Source of the DNA: an uncultured Ruminococcus sp.
Lineage (GTDB): Bacteria > Bacillota > Clostridia > Lachnospirales > Lachnospiraceae
Direction of reading: 5' to 3'
DNA: 64,000 nt
Assembly (NCBI GenBank): GCA_934359255.1
Contig: CAKRLG010000003.1
Coordinates: 62,001-126,000 of the forward strand
Shown here: positions 52,232 through 63,240 of the stretch, piece by piece
Layout: each line of letters starts with the position of its first letter
How positions within the stretch are numbered: position 1 is the stretch's first letter
The notes under the pieces: model-generated
Databases searched by the model: none
Told to the model about the DNA's origin: nothing
What the model saw: the letters and a program-made list of their open reading frames with translations, nothing else
Position numbers and translations under genes: made by a program

Positions 52232-53740
52232 ATGAGCACAATCAGCTCAGAAGAAATTATTTCCATTCTGAAAGAGAAAATCGAAAATTACGATGCCATG
52301 TGCCAGGAACAGGAAACCGGTAAGGTTATCAGTGTTGGTGACGGAATCGCAACGATCTATGGAATCGATCATGCGATGTACGGCGAGATCGTAACTTTTG
52401 AAAACGGTGAAAAAGGAATGGTTCAGGATATCCGTCAGGATACCATCGGATGTATCCTGTTCGGTAAAGATACAGGAATCAAAGAAGGTACCCGTGTGGT
52501 ACGTACGAAAAAGAAAGCCGGAATCCCGGTTGGTGAAGGATTTGTCGGCAGAGTTATCAACGCGCTGGGCGAGCCGATCGACGGAAAGGGAGCCGTAGAA
52601 GAAGACGACTACTATCCGGTAGAAAGAGAAGCACCCGGTATTATTGAGAGAAAATCTGTCAGTGTTCCTATGGAGACCGGTATCTTGTCTATCGACTCCA
52701 TGTTCCCGATCGGACGTGGACAGCGTGAGTTGATCATCGGTGACCGTCAGACCGGTAAGACAGCGATCGCAACCGATACCATCTTAAACCAGAAAGGCAA
52801 AGACGTAATCTGCGTCTACGTTGCCATCGGTCAGAAAGCATCTACGATTGCAAAACTGGTAAATACACTGACCAAACACGATGCTATGGATTACACCATC
52901 ATCGTTTCTGCTACAGCCAGTGACTGTGCACCGTTACAGTATATTGCACCTTATTCGGGAACCGCTATGGCAGAATATTTTATGCACAAAGGAAAAGACG
53001 TACTGATCGTATACGATGATCTGTCCAAACATGCGGTTGCATACCGTGCCCTGTCCCTGTTGCTGGAGCGTTCTCCGGGACGTGAAGCTTATCCGGGTGA
53101 CGTATTCTATCTGCATTCCAGACTGCTGGAACGTTCCAGCCGACTGAGCGATGAAGAAGGCGGCGGATCTATCACAGCACTGCCGATCATCGAGACACAG
53201 GCGGGTGACCTGTCGGCCTATATCCCGACAAACGTTATTTCCATCACTGACGGTCAGATCTTCCTGGAAAGTGATCTGTTCTTCTCCGGTATGCGTCCGG
53301 CCGTAAACGTTGGTCTTTCCGTATCCCGTGTAGGTGGTGCGGCACAGACAAAAGCCATGAAGAAAGCAGCAGGAAGTATCCGTATCGACCTGGCTCAGTA
53401 CCGTGAGATGGAAGTATTTACCCAGTTCAGTTCCGATCTGGATGAGACAACCAAAGCGCAGTTACAGTATGGAAAATGCCTGATGGAACTGTTAAAACAG
53501 CCATTATGTAATCCGCTTTCCATGCCACAGCAGGTTATCACTCTGGTAGCTGCAACACATAAAGTCCTGGTAGATGTGGAAGTAAGCAAACTGAAAGCAT
53601 TCCAGATGGATATGCTGCAGTATTTTGCAGATATGCATAAAGAGATCATCGATGAACTGAATGACAAAAAAGTTCTCAGCGATGAACTGACAGAAAAGAT
53701 CGTAGAAGTGGCAGAGGAATTCAAGAAGAGCAGGTGTTAA
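52232..53740 (+). CDS. atpA: F-type ATP synthase subunit alpha
   Basis: A 502-residue non-catalytic nucleotide-binding subunit. P-loop GDRQTGKT (near residue 170), the [10 protein letters not shown] motif and the family signature [17 protein letters not shown] are all present. ATG 52232 follows GGAGGTGAAAG; an earlier in-frame GTG at 52223 lies within the atpH stop. It is in the regular operon order B-E-F-H-A-G-D-C. Confidence 0.97.
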   Translation: MSTISSEEIISILKEKIENYDAMCQEQETGKVISVGDGIATIYGIDHAMYGEIVTFENGEKGMVQDIRQDTIGCILFGKDTGIKEGTRVVRTKKKAGIPVGEGFVGRVINALGEPIDGKGAVEEDDYYPVEREAPGIIERKSVSVPMETGILSIDSMFPIGRGQRELIIGDRQTGKTAIATDTILNQKGKDVICVYVAIGQKASTIAKLVNTLTKHDAMDYTIIVSATASDCAPLQYIAPYSGTAMAEYFMHKGKDVLIVYDDLSKHAVAYRALSLLLERSPGREAYPGDVFYLHSRLLERSSRLSDEEGGGSITALPIIETQAGDLSAYIPTNVISITDGQIFLESDLFFSGMRPAVNVGLSVSRVGGAAQTKAMKKAAGSIRIDLAQYREMEVFTQFSSDLDETTKAQLQYGKCLMELLKQPLCNPLSMPQQVITLVAATHKVLVDVEVSKLKAFQMDMLQYFADMHKEIIDELNDKKVLSDELTEKIVEVAEEFKKSRC

Positions 53741-53741
53741 T

Positions 53742-56092
<2,351 letters not shown>

Positions 56093-56109
56093 GATAAGGA
56101 GGTACCGGC

Positions 56110-56523
56110 ATGAGTGGATTTTATATGCGAGTTCTTGCCAGTGACCATGTATTTTACCAGGGAAGGGTAGAAGCAGTGACTCTCCCGGGTGATGATGGTG
56201 AACGTACCGTACTGGCCCATCATGCAGACAGTATCATTTCCATCAGAGAGGGCGAACTTCGTTTCCGCGATGTGGAAGAAAACTGGCATGAGGCGATCGT
56301 AGGTCTGGGCTTTGCAGAGATGATCAATAACCGTCTGACCATTCTGGTAGACACCGCAGAACGCCCGGAAGACATCGACCGGAAGCGTGCGGAAGAAGCG
56401 AAAGCAAGAGCCGAGGAGCAGCTTCGTCAGAAGCAGAGCATGCAGGAATACTACATGTCCAAAGCATCCCTCGCCCGTGCGATGACCAGACTGAGTGCGA
56501 CGAACAAAAAGAATATTGTATAA
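56110..56523 (+). CDS. atpC: F-type ATP synthase subunit epsilon
   Basis: A 137-residue regulatory rotor subunit with an N-terminal beta sandwich (MRVLASDHVFYQGRVEAVTLPGDDGERTVLAHHADSI) and two C-terminal helices (KRAEEAKARAEEQLRQKQSMQEYYMSKASLARAMTRL) that can block ATP hydrolysis. AAGGAGG precedes ATG 56110. It closes the operon; a terminator follows. Confidence 0.96.
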   Translation: MSGFYMRVLASDHVFYQGRVEAVTLPGDDGERTVLAHHADSIISIREGELRFRDVEENWHEAIVGLGFAEMINNRLTILVDTAERPEDIDRKRAEEAKARAEEQLRQKQSMQEYYMSKASLARAMTRLSATNKKNIV

Positions 56524-56528
56524 ACCAG

Positions 56529-56579
56529 AACCCGGCAGCTTGCGGACAGAAATGTTCGTAAGCTACCGGGTTGTTTTTT
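56529..56579 (+). terminator. Terminator of the F-type ATPase operon
   Basis: AACCCGG...CCGGGTT with inner AGCTTGCGGA/TCGTAAGCT pairing, followed by TGTTTTTTC. Confidence 0.9.
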
Positions 56580-56662
56580 CCTGTCTTGTTACAAATAGAC
56601 TGTAAAAAATGTCATATTTCAAAATCAGTCCACAAAATCAGATATAATCAAAGAAATACTCC

Positions 56663-56735
56663 AGAGCGTGTCTGAAAAAGACTTTTCGTGAGCTGCGAGT
56701 CCCAGTTTGCGGAAATGATTTTTCAGACACGCTCT
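56663..56735. repeat. Small palindromic repeat with 17-bp perfect arms
   Basis: AGAGCGTGTCTGAAAAA (56663-56679) and TTTTTCAGACACGCTCT (56719-56735) around 39 bases with no gene. The right end CAGACACGCTCTAG recurs at 61989-62002, and a worn form (ATGATTTTTCAGATACTCTC) at 30211-30230. It behaves like a non-coding miniature mobile element and sits just upstream of the LytTR gene. Confidence 0.75.
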
Positions 56736-56756
56736 AGCAACAGAGGCGAACAGTGG

Positions 56757-57485
56757 ATGAAAAGAAATGTGTCATACATAAAAATAGCAGTCTGCACGCA
56801 GGATCCTCATATCGGGAATCAGATCCGGGAATATGCGGCAGGTTTTGAGATAAGAGGAAATGTTGAGATAGAAGTGGAAGTAATGAAAAACTGCTATCCA
56901 CTGGCGAAAAAGATTCTGCGCCGGGAATACTATGATATCATTTGCCTTGGGAGAAAACTGTGGGATATTGATAGCTATACCTTAGCTTCCAGCATCCGTA
57001 CGACAGACAGGGAAACCATATTCTTCCTTCTGGGCTGGAACCGGCTGACAACGGACCAGACACAGAACATCGCACCGATATCGCAGCTTCATCTGCCATT
57101 GCAGAAAGACGAATTCCGAAAAGAACTCTACCGCGCGCTCAGCCATCTGGGACCGGGGCGCCGCTATCTTTCTTTTGCCGTACAGGAGGAGAAAGGACGT
57201 ATTCTGTATCGTGATATCAAATATATTCGAAAAAGTGGCAGTTCCCTGGTTATTGATACCATGAAAAAATCATACAGGATCCCTGTTACAATGACAGATA
57301 TGGAACAGGAGCTTACCGGGATCCAGGAGAGATTTATCAGAGTGCACAGAGATTATCTGGTCAACAGCCGTTACCTGTCCTGGTTCTGGAATCAGGAAGC
57401 CGGCCTGATGGACGGAACCCGCATACCGGTGAGCCGGATCTATAAGGAACGCGTGGAACGGGTTGTGGGAGAGAAAAGAAAATAG
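56757..57485 (+). CDS. LytTR transcription factor with non-standard receiver domain
   Basis: A 242-residue regulator. The C-terminal half (from about residue 135) is a LytTR DNA-binding domain: GRILYRDIKYIRKSGSSLVIDT and RFIRVHRDYLVNSRYL. The N-terminal half has the size and fold pattern of a receiver (IAVCTQDPHIGNQIREYA; YYDIICLGRKLWDIDSYTLASSIR), but the phospho-acceptor aspartate position reads ICLGR, so normal phosphorylation is unlikely. The start at ATG 56757 is used; the frame extends back into the palindromic repeat. The ribosome site is weak (AGAGGCG). Confidence 0.8.
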   Translation: MKRNVSYIKIAVCTQDPHIGNQIREYAAGFEIRGNVEIEVEVMKNCYPLAKKILRREYYDIICLGRKLWDIDSYTLASSIRTTDRETIFFLLGWNRLTTDQTQNIAPISQLHLPLQKDEFRKELYRALSHLGPGRRYLSFAVQEEKGRILYRDIKYIRKSGSSLVIDTMKKSYRIPVTMTDMEQELTGIQERFIRVHRDYLVNSRYLSWFWNQEAGLMDGTRIPVSRIYKERVERVVGEKRK

Positions 57486-57651
57486 ATTATGGGATAAAGA
57501 AAAAGAGAACAGGCAGCCCTGCCGGAAAGAATCATGACTTTCCGGTGGGACTGTTTTATGTTACAGGTAAAAAGATATATATAGAAAAAATATAGAATTG
57601 TCCGTAGGCATGTGTTACTATAAAATATATGACCAAACGGAGGAAAAAGGA

Positions 57652-58362
57652 ATGAAAATAGCTGTATGCGATGACGACAGGCTTTTGACAGGAGAAATCG
57701 ACAGCCAATTACAGAAAATCCGTGAAAAAACGGGTATTTCTTTTGAAACAGATATATTTTTTGATGGTGAGACACTATGGGAAGCAATTGAGAAAAACGG
57801 TTCCTATGATGTAATCTATCTGGATATCGAGATGAAAAATATGGATGGGATCACCGTGGCAAGAAAGATCCGGGAGCGTGATCCATATGCCATTCTGATA
57901 TTTATATCCAGTTATGACAGCTATTACGAACAGTTGTTTGAAGTCGAACCATTGCGCTTCCTCCACAAACCGATAGATCCGGAAAAATTCGATGAATATT
58001 TCCGGGTTGCATATACGAAACTGACCAGCCTCGAGGATCGCCTGCACTTTGAATTCAACAAACGATTGTACCAGATTCCCTACCGCGATATCGTTTATAT
58101 GGAGAGCAGAAGAAGAGTCATTCATGTGTTTGGAAGAAACGGAGAAGAATATCGTTTTTATAAAAAAATGAAGAATCTTCTGGAAGAAATCAGCCATACC
58201 GGAAATATGTTTATCCGTGTACACTGTTCCTATGTGGTGAACTATTACTACATCAAATCCCTCAGCTCCACCGAGGCAGAACTCCTGACCGGAGAAAAAC
58301 TCCCGGTGAGTGGGGAATATAAGAATGAAGCGTTAAAGAAGTTTATGGGGATGATGGAATGA
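57652..58362 (+). CDS. LytTR response regulator
   Basis: A 236-residue AgrA/VirR-type regulator. The receiver has acidic pocket CDDDRLL and phospho-acceptor Asp in VIYLDIEMKNMDG (about residue 56); the LytTR domain holds IPYRDIVYMESRRRVIHVFGRNGEEY and FIRVHCSYVVNYYYI. ATG 57652 follows GGAGGAAAAAGG. The stop overlaps the kinase start (ATGA), making an operon. It should regulate nearby targets, for example the lipoprotein genes that follow. Confidence 0.93.
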   Translation: MKIAVCDDDRLLTGEIDSQLQKIREKTGISFETDIFFDGETLWEAIEKNGSYDVIYLDIEMKNMDGITVARKIRERDPYAILIFISSYDSYYEQLFEVEPLRFLHKPIDPEKFDEYFRVAYTKLTSLEDRLHFEFNKRLYQIPYRDIVYMESRRRVIHVFGRNGEEYRFYKKMKNLLEEISHTGNMFIRVHCSYVVNYYYIKSLSSTEAELLTGEKLPVSGEYKNEALKKFMGMME

Positions 58363-59621
58363 GTTTCGTACTGTGGAGTTTCATGAATTGTCTGGCAGTT
58401 GTTTTTGTAAAAGAAGATTTTCTGTCTACGTTTTTAAAGCGCAAAAAGAATCGTTGGATCTTTATATGTGTATGGATGTTCTATTTTCTGTTTCATTTTA
58501 TGACAAAAGTAGAAAACTATATCATAAACCTGATACAAGATGCAACTGTGACAGCAATTGTATGCTGGCTGGGGTATGAGGCGGCTCTGAGGATAAAGAT
58601 TCTGATTGCGGTGTTGTCAGTGGCTATAGGAGCATTGTCAGAAGAAATCATAGTTGTATTGCTCATAAATATAAAAGGAAGCATTGATGGAAATATTATG
58701 CTGTATTCCCTGATGGGTAAAATTATTTTCTGGTTATGTACACGGATTCTATCGATGATATATAAAGGAAAAATGGAGGCAATGGAACAACAGCGCAGAT
58801 ATGGAAATCTGTTACTGCTAACGGCAGGAAGCACTCTGATATCAAATTATATCATATTTTTGATAAGCAACAGTGTTCAGGACAACACCGTACAGATGTG
58901 GTTGCTGATATCTGTTTTTATAATATTGTTATTGGATATTATCGTGTTTAAAGTATATGCGATGCATAAAATGCAGCTGGATGTAGAACGCGAAAACAGA
59001 GAATACGCCTATCAGGTACAGTATTATGATAAACAGATCAAAGATCGTCAGGCAATGATTCAGGAAGTCCGCAGAACCCGACATGATATGAAAAATAACA
59101 TGATCTATCTGAAAGAACTGTTACATACAGATGCAGAAAAAGCCAGGGAATTTTTAGATGAATACATTGGACAAAGTGAAGTTACAGATGAAATTTCAAA
59201 AAGCGGAAATCTGGCAGTGGATGCACTGATTAACTATAAAAATATGACAGCCAGAGAAAAAGGAATTACCATCCACCTGGAAAGCCAGATACCGGCGGAA
59301 CTGCCGTGTGAATCTACAGATCTGAGCATCATTCTGGGGAATCTGCTGGACAATGCAATTGAAGCAACGGAGAAACTTGAAGTTGAAAAAGATATTTTTG
59401 TGAGTCTGAGGTATCAAAAAGAAAAGCTGCTTATCAAAGTTCGAAATCCATACACAGGCGACCTTAAAAAAGATCGCGCAGGGAATTACATATCAGAAAA
59501 GAAGGATCGTGAGAATCACGGGATCGGGTTGAAATCGGTGCGGAAAGTGGTGGAGAAGTATGAAGGTGTTATGGAAATTCATACGGAAGATCAGATATTT
59601 GAGGTGACAATAATTTTATAA
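58359..59621 (+). CDS. GHKL sensor histidine kinase (AgrC-like)
   Basis: A 420-residue membrane kinase. Six or so hydrophobic segments fill residues 1-200, followed by a coiled segment (RENREYAYQVQYYDKQIKDRQAMIQEVRRTRHDMKNNM) with the phospho-accepting histidine in TRHDMKNN, then the ATP-binding boxes ILGNLLDNAIEA (N) and HGIGLKSVRKVVEKY (G). It is the partner of the LytTR regulator encoded before it. The ligand, often a peptide in this family, is unknown; no agrB or agrD gene is visible nearby. Confidence 0.92.
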   Translation: MSFVLWSFMNCLAVVFVKEDFLSTFLKRKKNRWIFICVWMFYFLFHFMTKVENYIINLIQDATVTAIVCWLGYEAALRIKILIAVLSVAIGALSEEIIVVLLINIKGSIDGNIMLYSLMGKIIFWLCTRILSMIYKGKMEAMEQQRRYGNLLLLTAGSTLISNYIIFLISNSVQDNTVQMWLLISVFIILLLDIIVFKVYAMHKMQLDVERENREYAYQVQYYDKQIKDRQAMIQEVRRTRHDMKNNMIYLKELLHTDAEKAREFLDEYIGQSEVTDEISKSGNLAVDALINYKNMTAREKGITIHLESQIPAELPCESTDLSIILGNLLDNAIEATEKLEVEKDIFVSLRYQKEKLLIKVRNPYTGDLKKDRAGNYISEKKDRENHGIGLKSVRKVVEKYEGVMEIHTEDQIFEVTIIL

Positions 59622-59766
59622 AAAGGTATTGAAAAGGAATTGTTGCATTTAGATTGCATTTTATGCCGATTTGTTACGAGTTATGACAGAACATGCTACA
59701 ATTTAATAAGAAATATTAGTTTGATATGCAAAATATTTAAGTTTTCTTTACGTTTCCGAGATCCTA

Positions 59767-59795
59767 TTTACAGTGGGATATCCGGGTGCTATAAT
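59767..59795 (+). promoter_or_regulatory. Promoter before the first acidic lipoprotein
   Basis: TTTACA (59767-59772), a 17-base spacer and TATAAT (59790-59795); predicted start near 59802. Confidence 0.65.
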
Positions 59796-59801
59796 CCGCT
59801 T

Positions 59802-60015
59802 AAATACTTTGATATGCAAATTATTTGCAAGAAAGGCGGGTAAATAACGCCGGGGCAGGGGAGAGAGAACCGGTAAAAAACGGAGGGTTGAACCTGCGGG
59901 AACATGTAATTCAGGCAGCCGAAAGGGAAGGAAAATACCAGGTTGCCTGTCAGTGACTGGGAGCAGACAGTACAGTCAGGTGCCACGGGGAGAGGTGGCA
60001 GAAATGGAGGAATCT
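59802..60015 (+). other. Long structured leader of the first acidic lipoprotein gene
   Basis: A 214-base untranslated leader. Hairpins seen are TGCAAAT/ATTTGCA, GGCG/CGCC, CAGGCAGCC/GGTTGCCTG (9 bp with one wobble) and TGCCAC/GTGGCA, the last just before the ribosome site GGAGGAATCT. It resembles no riboswitch class that I can assign. The stretch 59622-59760 before the promoter shows no gene. Confidence 0.4.
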
Positions 60016-60810
60016 ATGAAGAGAAAGAGCATGATCGTAGCAGTGCTGATGGCAAGTATGTTACTGGGAGCCTGCGGGAAACAGGCAGAGACGAATGGGG
60101 AGAAAGATCCGGTAGTGACAGAAGCGCCGACAGAGGAGGCAACACTGGAAGCAGAAGAACCTGCAGGTAATGATACCAAGACAGAAGAAAGTGCTGAAGT
60201 GACCAAGGAGACTACAGATAATTCCGCAGCCACAGGTAAAACAAATAATTCAGTTACACCGGAGAGTACAGATAAAAATGAAAGTAAAGGGGAGTCCGGT
60301 AAGACATCACAAAGCAGTTCCGGTAATGTAGGAAAAGAGGAGCAGACAGATACAAAAGAAGAAAAACCAGTTGAAACAGAAAGTCAGGAAAAGGCTACAA
60401 CTGAAGTAGATGTAAGTAATTATCTGAGCGATTATAAAAGCCTGAAGAGTCTTTTGAATATGGAGTCCACAACTTCATGGCAGTTCGGAACAAGTGATTC
60501 TTATGTGTCAAACAATTTCTATCTGGAATGGGACAAAGACATATACAGCATGAGAAACGATGGCAATCCATCTGTTAAGGTGTATGGAATTTCAATAGGT
60601 GATGGACTGGAGCAAGCCGGAAAGACATTGACAGCCAATGGATGGAAGGATTGTGAGACTGAAGGCGGAGGTCTTTTTATCACGATCATCGGTGGTAATA
60701 AATATTGTCTGGAGCTTGGTACTGATGGCAACGGAAATGTAAGCAACTGGTATCTGAATAACTGGCCGGAAGGTGACATTATAGATTATTATGATTCGCT
60801 TGAGCAGTAA
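60016..60810 (+). CDS. Acidic, Ser/Thr/Glu-rich lipoprotein
   Basis: A 264-residue surface lipoprotein. Signal peptide MKRKSMIVAVLMASMLLGAC with the lipobox LGAC (cysteine 20), a 120-residue low-complexity linker of Glu, Thr, Ser and Lys, then a compact C-terminal domain (about 135-264, SLKSLLNMESTTSWQFGTSD...NNWPEGDIIDYYDSLEQ) that I do not recognise. ATG 60016 has GGAGGAATCT upstream; longer starts have no ribosome site. It lies after the LytTR/kinase operon, likely a regulated surface protein. Confidence 0.75.
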   Translation: MKRKSMIVAVLMASMLLGACGKQAETNGEKDPVVTEAPTEEATLEAEEPAGNDTKTEESAEVTKETTDNSAATGKTNNSVTPESTDKNESKGESGKTSQSSSGNVGKEEQTDTKEEKPVETESQEKATTEVDVSNYLSDYKSLKSLLNMESTTSWQFGTSDSYVSNNFYLEWDKDIYSMRNDGNPSVKVYGISIGDGLEQAGKTLTANGWKDCETEGGGLFITIIGGNKYCLELGTDGNGNVSNWYLNNWPEGDIIDYYDSLEQ

Positions 60811-60954
60811 GAAAGATAGGGATTATTCTATTGTTATAGTTTTATAAAACATGTTTTGGAGTGATGGGATGTGAATCTGTTTTATAGGCATAAGAGCATA
60901 GGATAGTGGTAAGGATAAAAGAAAAGGGATAGTATAATAAGGGATGTTATAATA

Positions 60955-61080
60955 GTTGTAAATAAAAAAGGCAGATAATTGCATAATCAAAAGTATGAAC
61001 GGCAAAGAAGAGGGGAGTACTTCCGCGCCGGAAAGTCCGGGCAGCAGATCCAGGGGGAATGGATCCGCTGCCCGGATTTT
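60955..61080 (+). other. Possible short transcript capped by a strong terminator
   Basis: The 418-base gap between two lipoprotein genes has two TATAAT-like -10 elements (near 60933 and 60947) and a strong terminator hairpin (61037-61075). Between them is an imperfect hairpin (ACTTCCG/CGGAAAGT). No open frame is convincing. It may be only the end of the upstream mRNA. Confidence 0.35.
61037..61080 (+). terminator. Terminator between the two lipoprotein genes
   Basis: CCGGGCAGC-A-GATCC (61037-61051) pairs with GGATC-C-GCTGCCCGG (61061-61075), followed by ATTTTG. Confidence 0.8.
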
Positions 61081-61228
61081 GACTCATAATAACGAGAAAA
61101 ATAAAAACAATTATGTGCAGAATAAGGATTTTACAAAATATACTTTCCATATGGACGGTTTTGTGGGATAATGAAAAAAAGAGTGCACATAAAAACATCT
61201 TTTATCATAGAGAGGAGGACACAGATTT

Positions 61229-61891
61229 ATGAGAAAAAGAATATGGTTTGCATGTCTGCTTGCGATGAGCATGACATTTGCTGCATGTGGTTCCAAAGCA
61301 TCTACAGAGGTAGATCAGGAGGACGCTGCGACTGTACAGGAGGATACCCCGGAAGCGGAAGAAGATACCACAGAGGAAGAAAATACAGAGGCAATTACAC
61401 CTGAGGAGTCTCAGGAGGAAACAGAGGAAGTACAGGATCCGACCGTGACAGCGACTCCTGAAGATGAGGAAGCACAGAAAAATAATACAGTGCAGGAAGC
61501 TCCGCAGGATGTAACACCGGTGAATGCACAGTATCAGGTGTATGCAGGAACATATTATGACATGAATATCTATGAGGCAACTGCAGAGGGTGGAGAGAGC
61601 GATTCTTATTGCCAGATCGAAGTGTCAAATATTACAGATCAGACCTTTGATTTTGCCGTATATCAGCTGACAGACGGTAACAAACAGATGATTCTGGATA
61701 CCAGAACGGCTACGTTTGTGGAAGATGGAACAAAGGCTGTATCCGAAAAAGACGGAACAAATCTCGTATTTACATTCCCGGATAACTGGAATGCTCTGCC
61801 GAAGGTTGTAGAGATGCAGGTGAGCGGCCTGGATGTTCTGGAAGGAAATTCCTATGTGAACAATAACGTTCCGGGATATGAATTTGGCTGA
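61229..61891 (+). CDS. Acidic lipoprotein, second
   Basis: A 220-residue surface lipoprotein. Signal peptide ACLLAMSMTFAACGS with lipobox cysteine near residue 20, a linker of about 75 residues very rich in Glu and Thr, and a C-terminal beta-rich domain (YAGTYYDMNIYEATAEGGESDSYCQIEVSNITDQ) that I cannot place. The architecture parallels the previous lipoprotein, but the C-terminal domains differ. GAGAGGAGGACAC precedes ATG 61229. Confidence 0.75.
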   Translation: MRKRIWFACLLAMSMTFAACGSKASTEVDQEDAATVQEDTPEAEEDTTEEENTEAITPEESQEETEEVQDPTVTATPEDEEAQKNNTVQEAPQDVTPVNAQYQVYAGTYYDMNIYEATAEGGESDSYCQIEVSNITDQTFDFAVYQLTDGNKQMILDTRTATFVEDGTKAVSEKDGTNLVFTFPDNWNALPKVVEMQVSGLDVLEGNSYVNNNVPGYEFG

Positions 61892-61926
61892 TCATAAAGG
61901 ATAAGTGAAGAATCAGATATGCAATA

Positions 61927-61972
61927 AAAATGCCTGAACGTCTGGTGTGAATCAAGCGTTCAGGCATTTTAT
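61927..61972. terminator. Bidirectional terminator between lipoprotein and ybaK-like gene
   Basis: AAATGCCTGAACG (61928-61940) pairs with CGTTCAGGCATTT (61957-61969), between convergent genes. Confidence 0.9.
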
Positions 61973-61988
61973 TGTGTGGTATATTATG

Positions 61989-62002
61989 CAGACACGCTCT
62001 AG
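61989..62002. repeat. Remnant of the 56.7 kb palindromic repeat
   Basis: CAGACACGCTCTAG is identical to the right end of the repeat at 56663-56735. It directly abuts the stop codon of the ybaK-like gene. Confidence 0.5.
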
Positions 62003-62003
62003 C

Positions 62004-62489
62004 TCAGGCTTCGTGGACAATAATATCCGCAAACTGCGCCCGGGTTACTTCTGCCAGTTCTTTGGGATCCAGGCAGATGGTAGTACCGATTCGGCCGCCA
62101 CTGACATAGATCTTATCGAAGTTTTCCGCACTGTTGTGGATGAAGGTAGGGAAGAGCTTTTTCATTCCCAGCGGACTGCAGCCGCCCCGGACATAGCCGG
62201 TGATCTTTGTGATTTCTTTTACCGGAATCAGTTCCACGGACTTTTCGCCGGCTACTTTGGCAGCCTGTTTTAACTGTACTTCCTCAGCGATGGGAACCAC
62301 AAAAACATAATATTGTTTGCTCTTTCCCTGTGCCACCAGTGTCTTGAAAGACTGTTCTACAGGTGCACCTGTTTTTTCTGCGGTATGAAGACCATCGATA
62401 AATTCATCACATTCGTATTGAATCATGTCGTATCGGATATGGTGTTTGTCCAGCATACGCATGGCATTTGTTTTTACTTCTTTACTCAT
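62004..62489 (-). CDS. ybaK: YbaK/EbsC family Cys-tRNA(Pro) deacylase
   Basis: A 161-residue aminoacyl-tRNA editing protein that removes cysteine from mischarged tRNA-Pro. Family segments are NAMRMLDKHHIRYDMIQYECDE, KQYYVFVVPIAEEVQLKQAAKVAGEK, YVRGGCSPLGMKK and IYVSGGRIGTTICLDPKEL; the catalytic-site glycine-rich GGCSPLG is intact. ATG 62489 has GAGGTGA six bases upstream; the long upstream extension in the same frame is hydrophobic junk. Confidence 0.93.
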   Translation of the reverse strand: MSKEVKTNAMRMLDKHHIRYDMIQYECDEFIDGLHTAEKTGAPVEQSFKTLVAQGKSKQYYVFVVPIAEEVQLKQAAKVAGEKSVELIPVKEITKITGYVRGGCSPLGMKKLFPTFIHNSAENFDKIYVSGGRIGTTICLDPKELAEVTRAQFADIIVHEA

Positions 62490-62604
62490 GTTCATCACCT
62501 CAACAGGATTATACACATTTTTTTTCTTCAGGGCAATATCCACTGAAATTTTCCCGGCAATTTTAGCAACTTTTGACAAAAAGAAGAAAATCAGAAAAAT
62601 ACAC

Positions 62605-62633
62605 TGGACAAATCCAAAGAGTGTGGATATAAT
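62605..62633 (+). promoter_or_regulatory. Promoter of the prepilin peptidase operon
   Basis: TGGACA (62605-62610), a 17-base spacer and consensus TATAAT (62628-62633). The leader holds a small TGCAGC/GCTGCA hairpin. Confidence 0.65.
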
Positions 62634-62719
62634 GAGCCCATAACAAATCCAGATGCAGCAGTTCAGCTGCAGATTTCCAAAATATAAGTTTAACAAAATA
62701 TAGACAAGTGGAGACTACT

Positions 62720-63238
62720 ATGAGTTTTTCTATGCTTTTTTGCATTGTATTTACTATGGGAGCAGTGTTTTTTGACTGCAAGTGGGAGAAAGTTCCCAAT
62801 CTGTGGATCATAGCCGGGCTTCAGATCAGTATGACAGAGCATCTGTCCGGGGAGGTGACACAAGGGCTTGGCAGTGCGGTCATTCGCTTCTGGGGAGGAA
62901 TATTTCTGGTTCTGTTTCTTTTCTTTCCCCTGTTTCTGGGGAAGATGATCGGAACCGGAGATATCAAGGTGCTGGCGGTACTCGGCAGTGTACTGGGTCC
63001 CCGGAAAATACTGTTCTGCATCGTGACGGCATTTCTTCTGGGTGCCGTGGAATCTTTTTTTCTTCTTTTCTTTCGCTGTGACTGGCGGCAGCGGTTCTTA
63101 TATTTCTTTCAGTATCTTCAGCGGGCATGCGTTGAACGATCACTTCCACCGTATCTGGTGCCGGGGAAAAGACCGGAAAATATTCATTTTACAATACCAA
63201 TTTTAGGCAGCGTGTTGCTGTTGTATCTAGGAGGATGA
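62720..63238 (+). CDS. Type IV prepilin peptidase (A24 family, short form)
   Basis: A 172-residue membrane aspartic peptidase of the TadV/CpaA type, without the N-methylation domain. Catalytic aspartates lie in VFFDCKWEKVPN (about residue 19) and in GTGDIKVLAVLGS (the GxGD motif). It cleaves prepilin signal peptides at the inner membrane. ATG 62720 has GGAG six bases upstream; GTG 62708 is a weaker alternative. It is co-transcribed with the next gene. It might also process the pseudopilins of the 30-35 kb cluster, which has no peptidase gene. Confidence 0.88.
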   Translation: MSFSMLFCIVFTMGAVFFDCKWEKVPNLWIIAGLQISMTEHLSGEVTQGLGSAVIRFWGGIFLVLFLFFPLFLGKMIGTGDIKVLAVLGSVLGPRKILFCIVTAFLLGAVESFFLLFFRCDWRQRFLYFFQYLQRACVERSLPPYLVPGKRPENIHFTIPILGSVLLLYLGG

Positions 63239-63240
63239 GG

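Noticed and set aside
59802-60015. Cobalamin or c-di-AMP (ydaO) riboswitch in the lipoprotein leader
   Set aside because: Some short strings look similar (AAGGGAAG, GGGTTGAACC), but the diagnostic core blocks and their order are not present.
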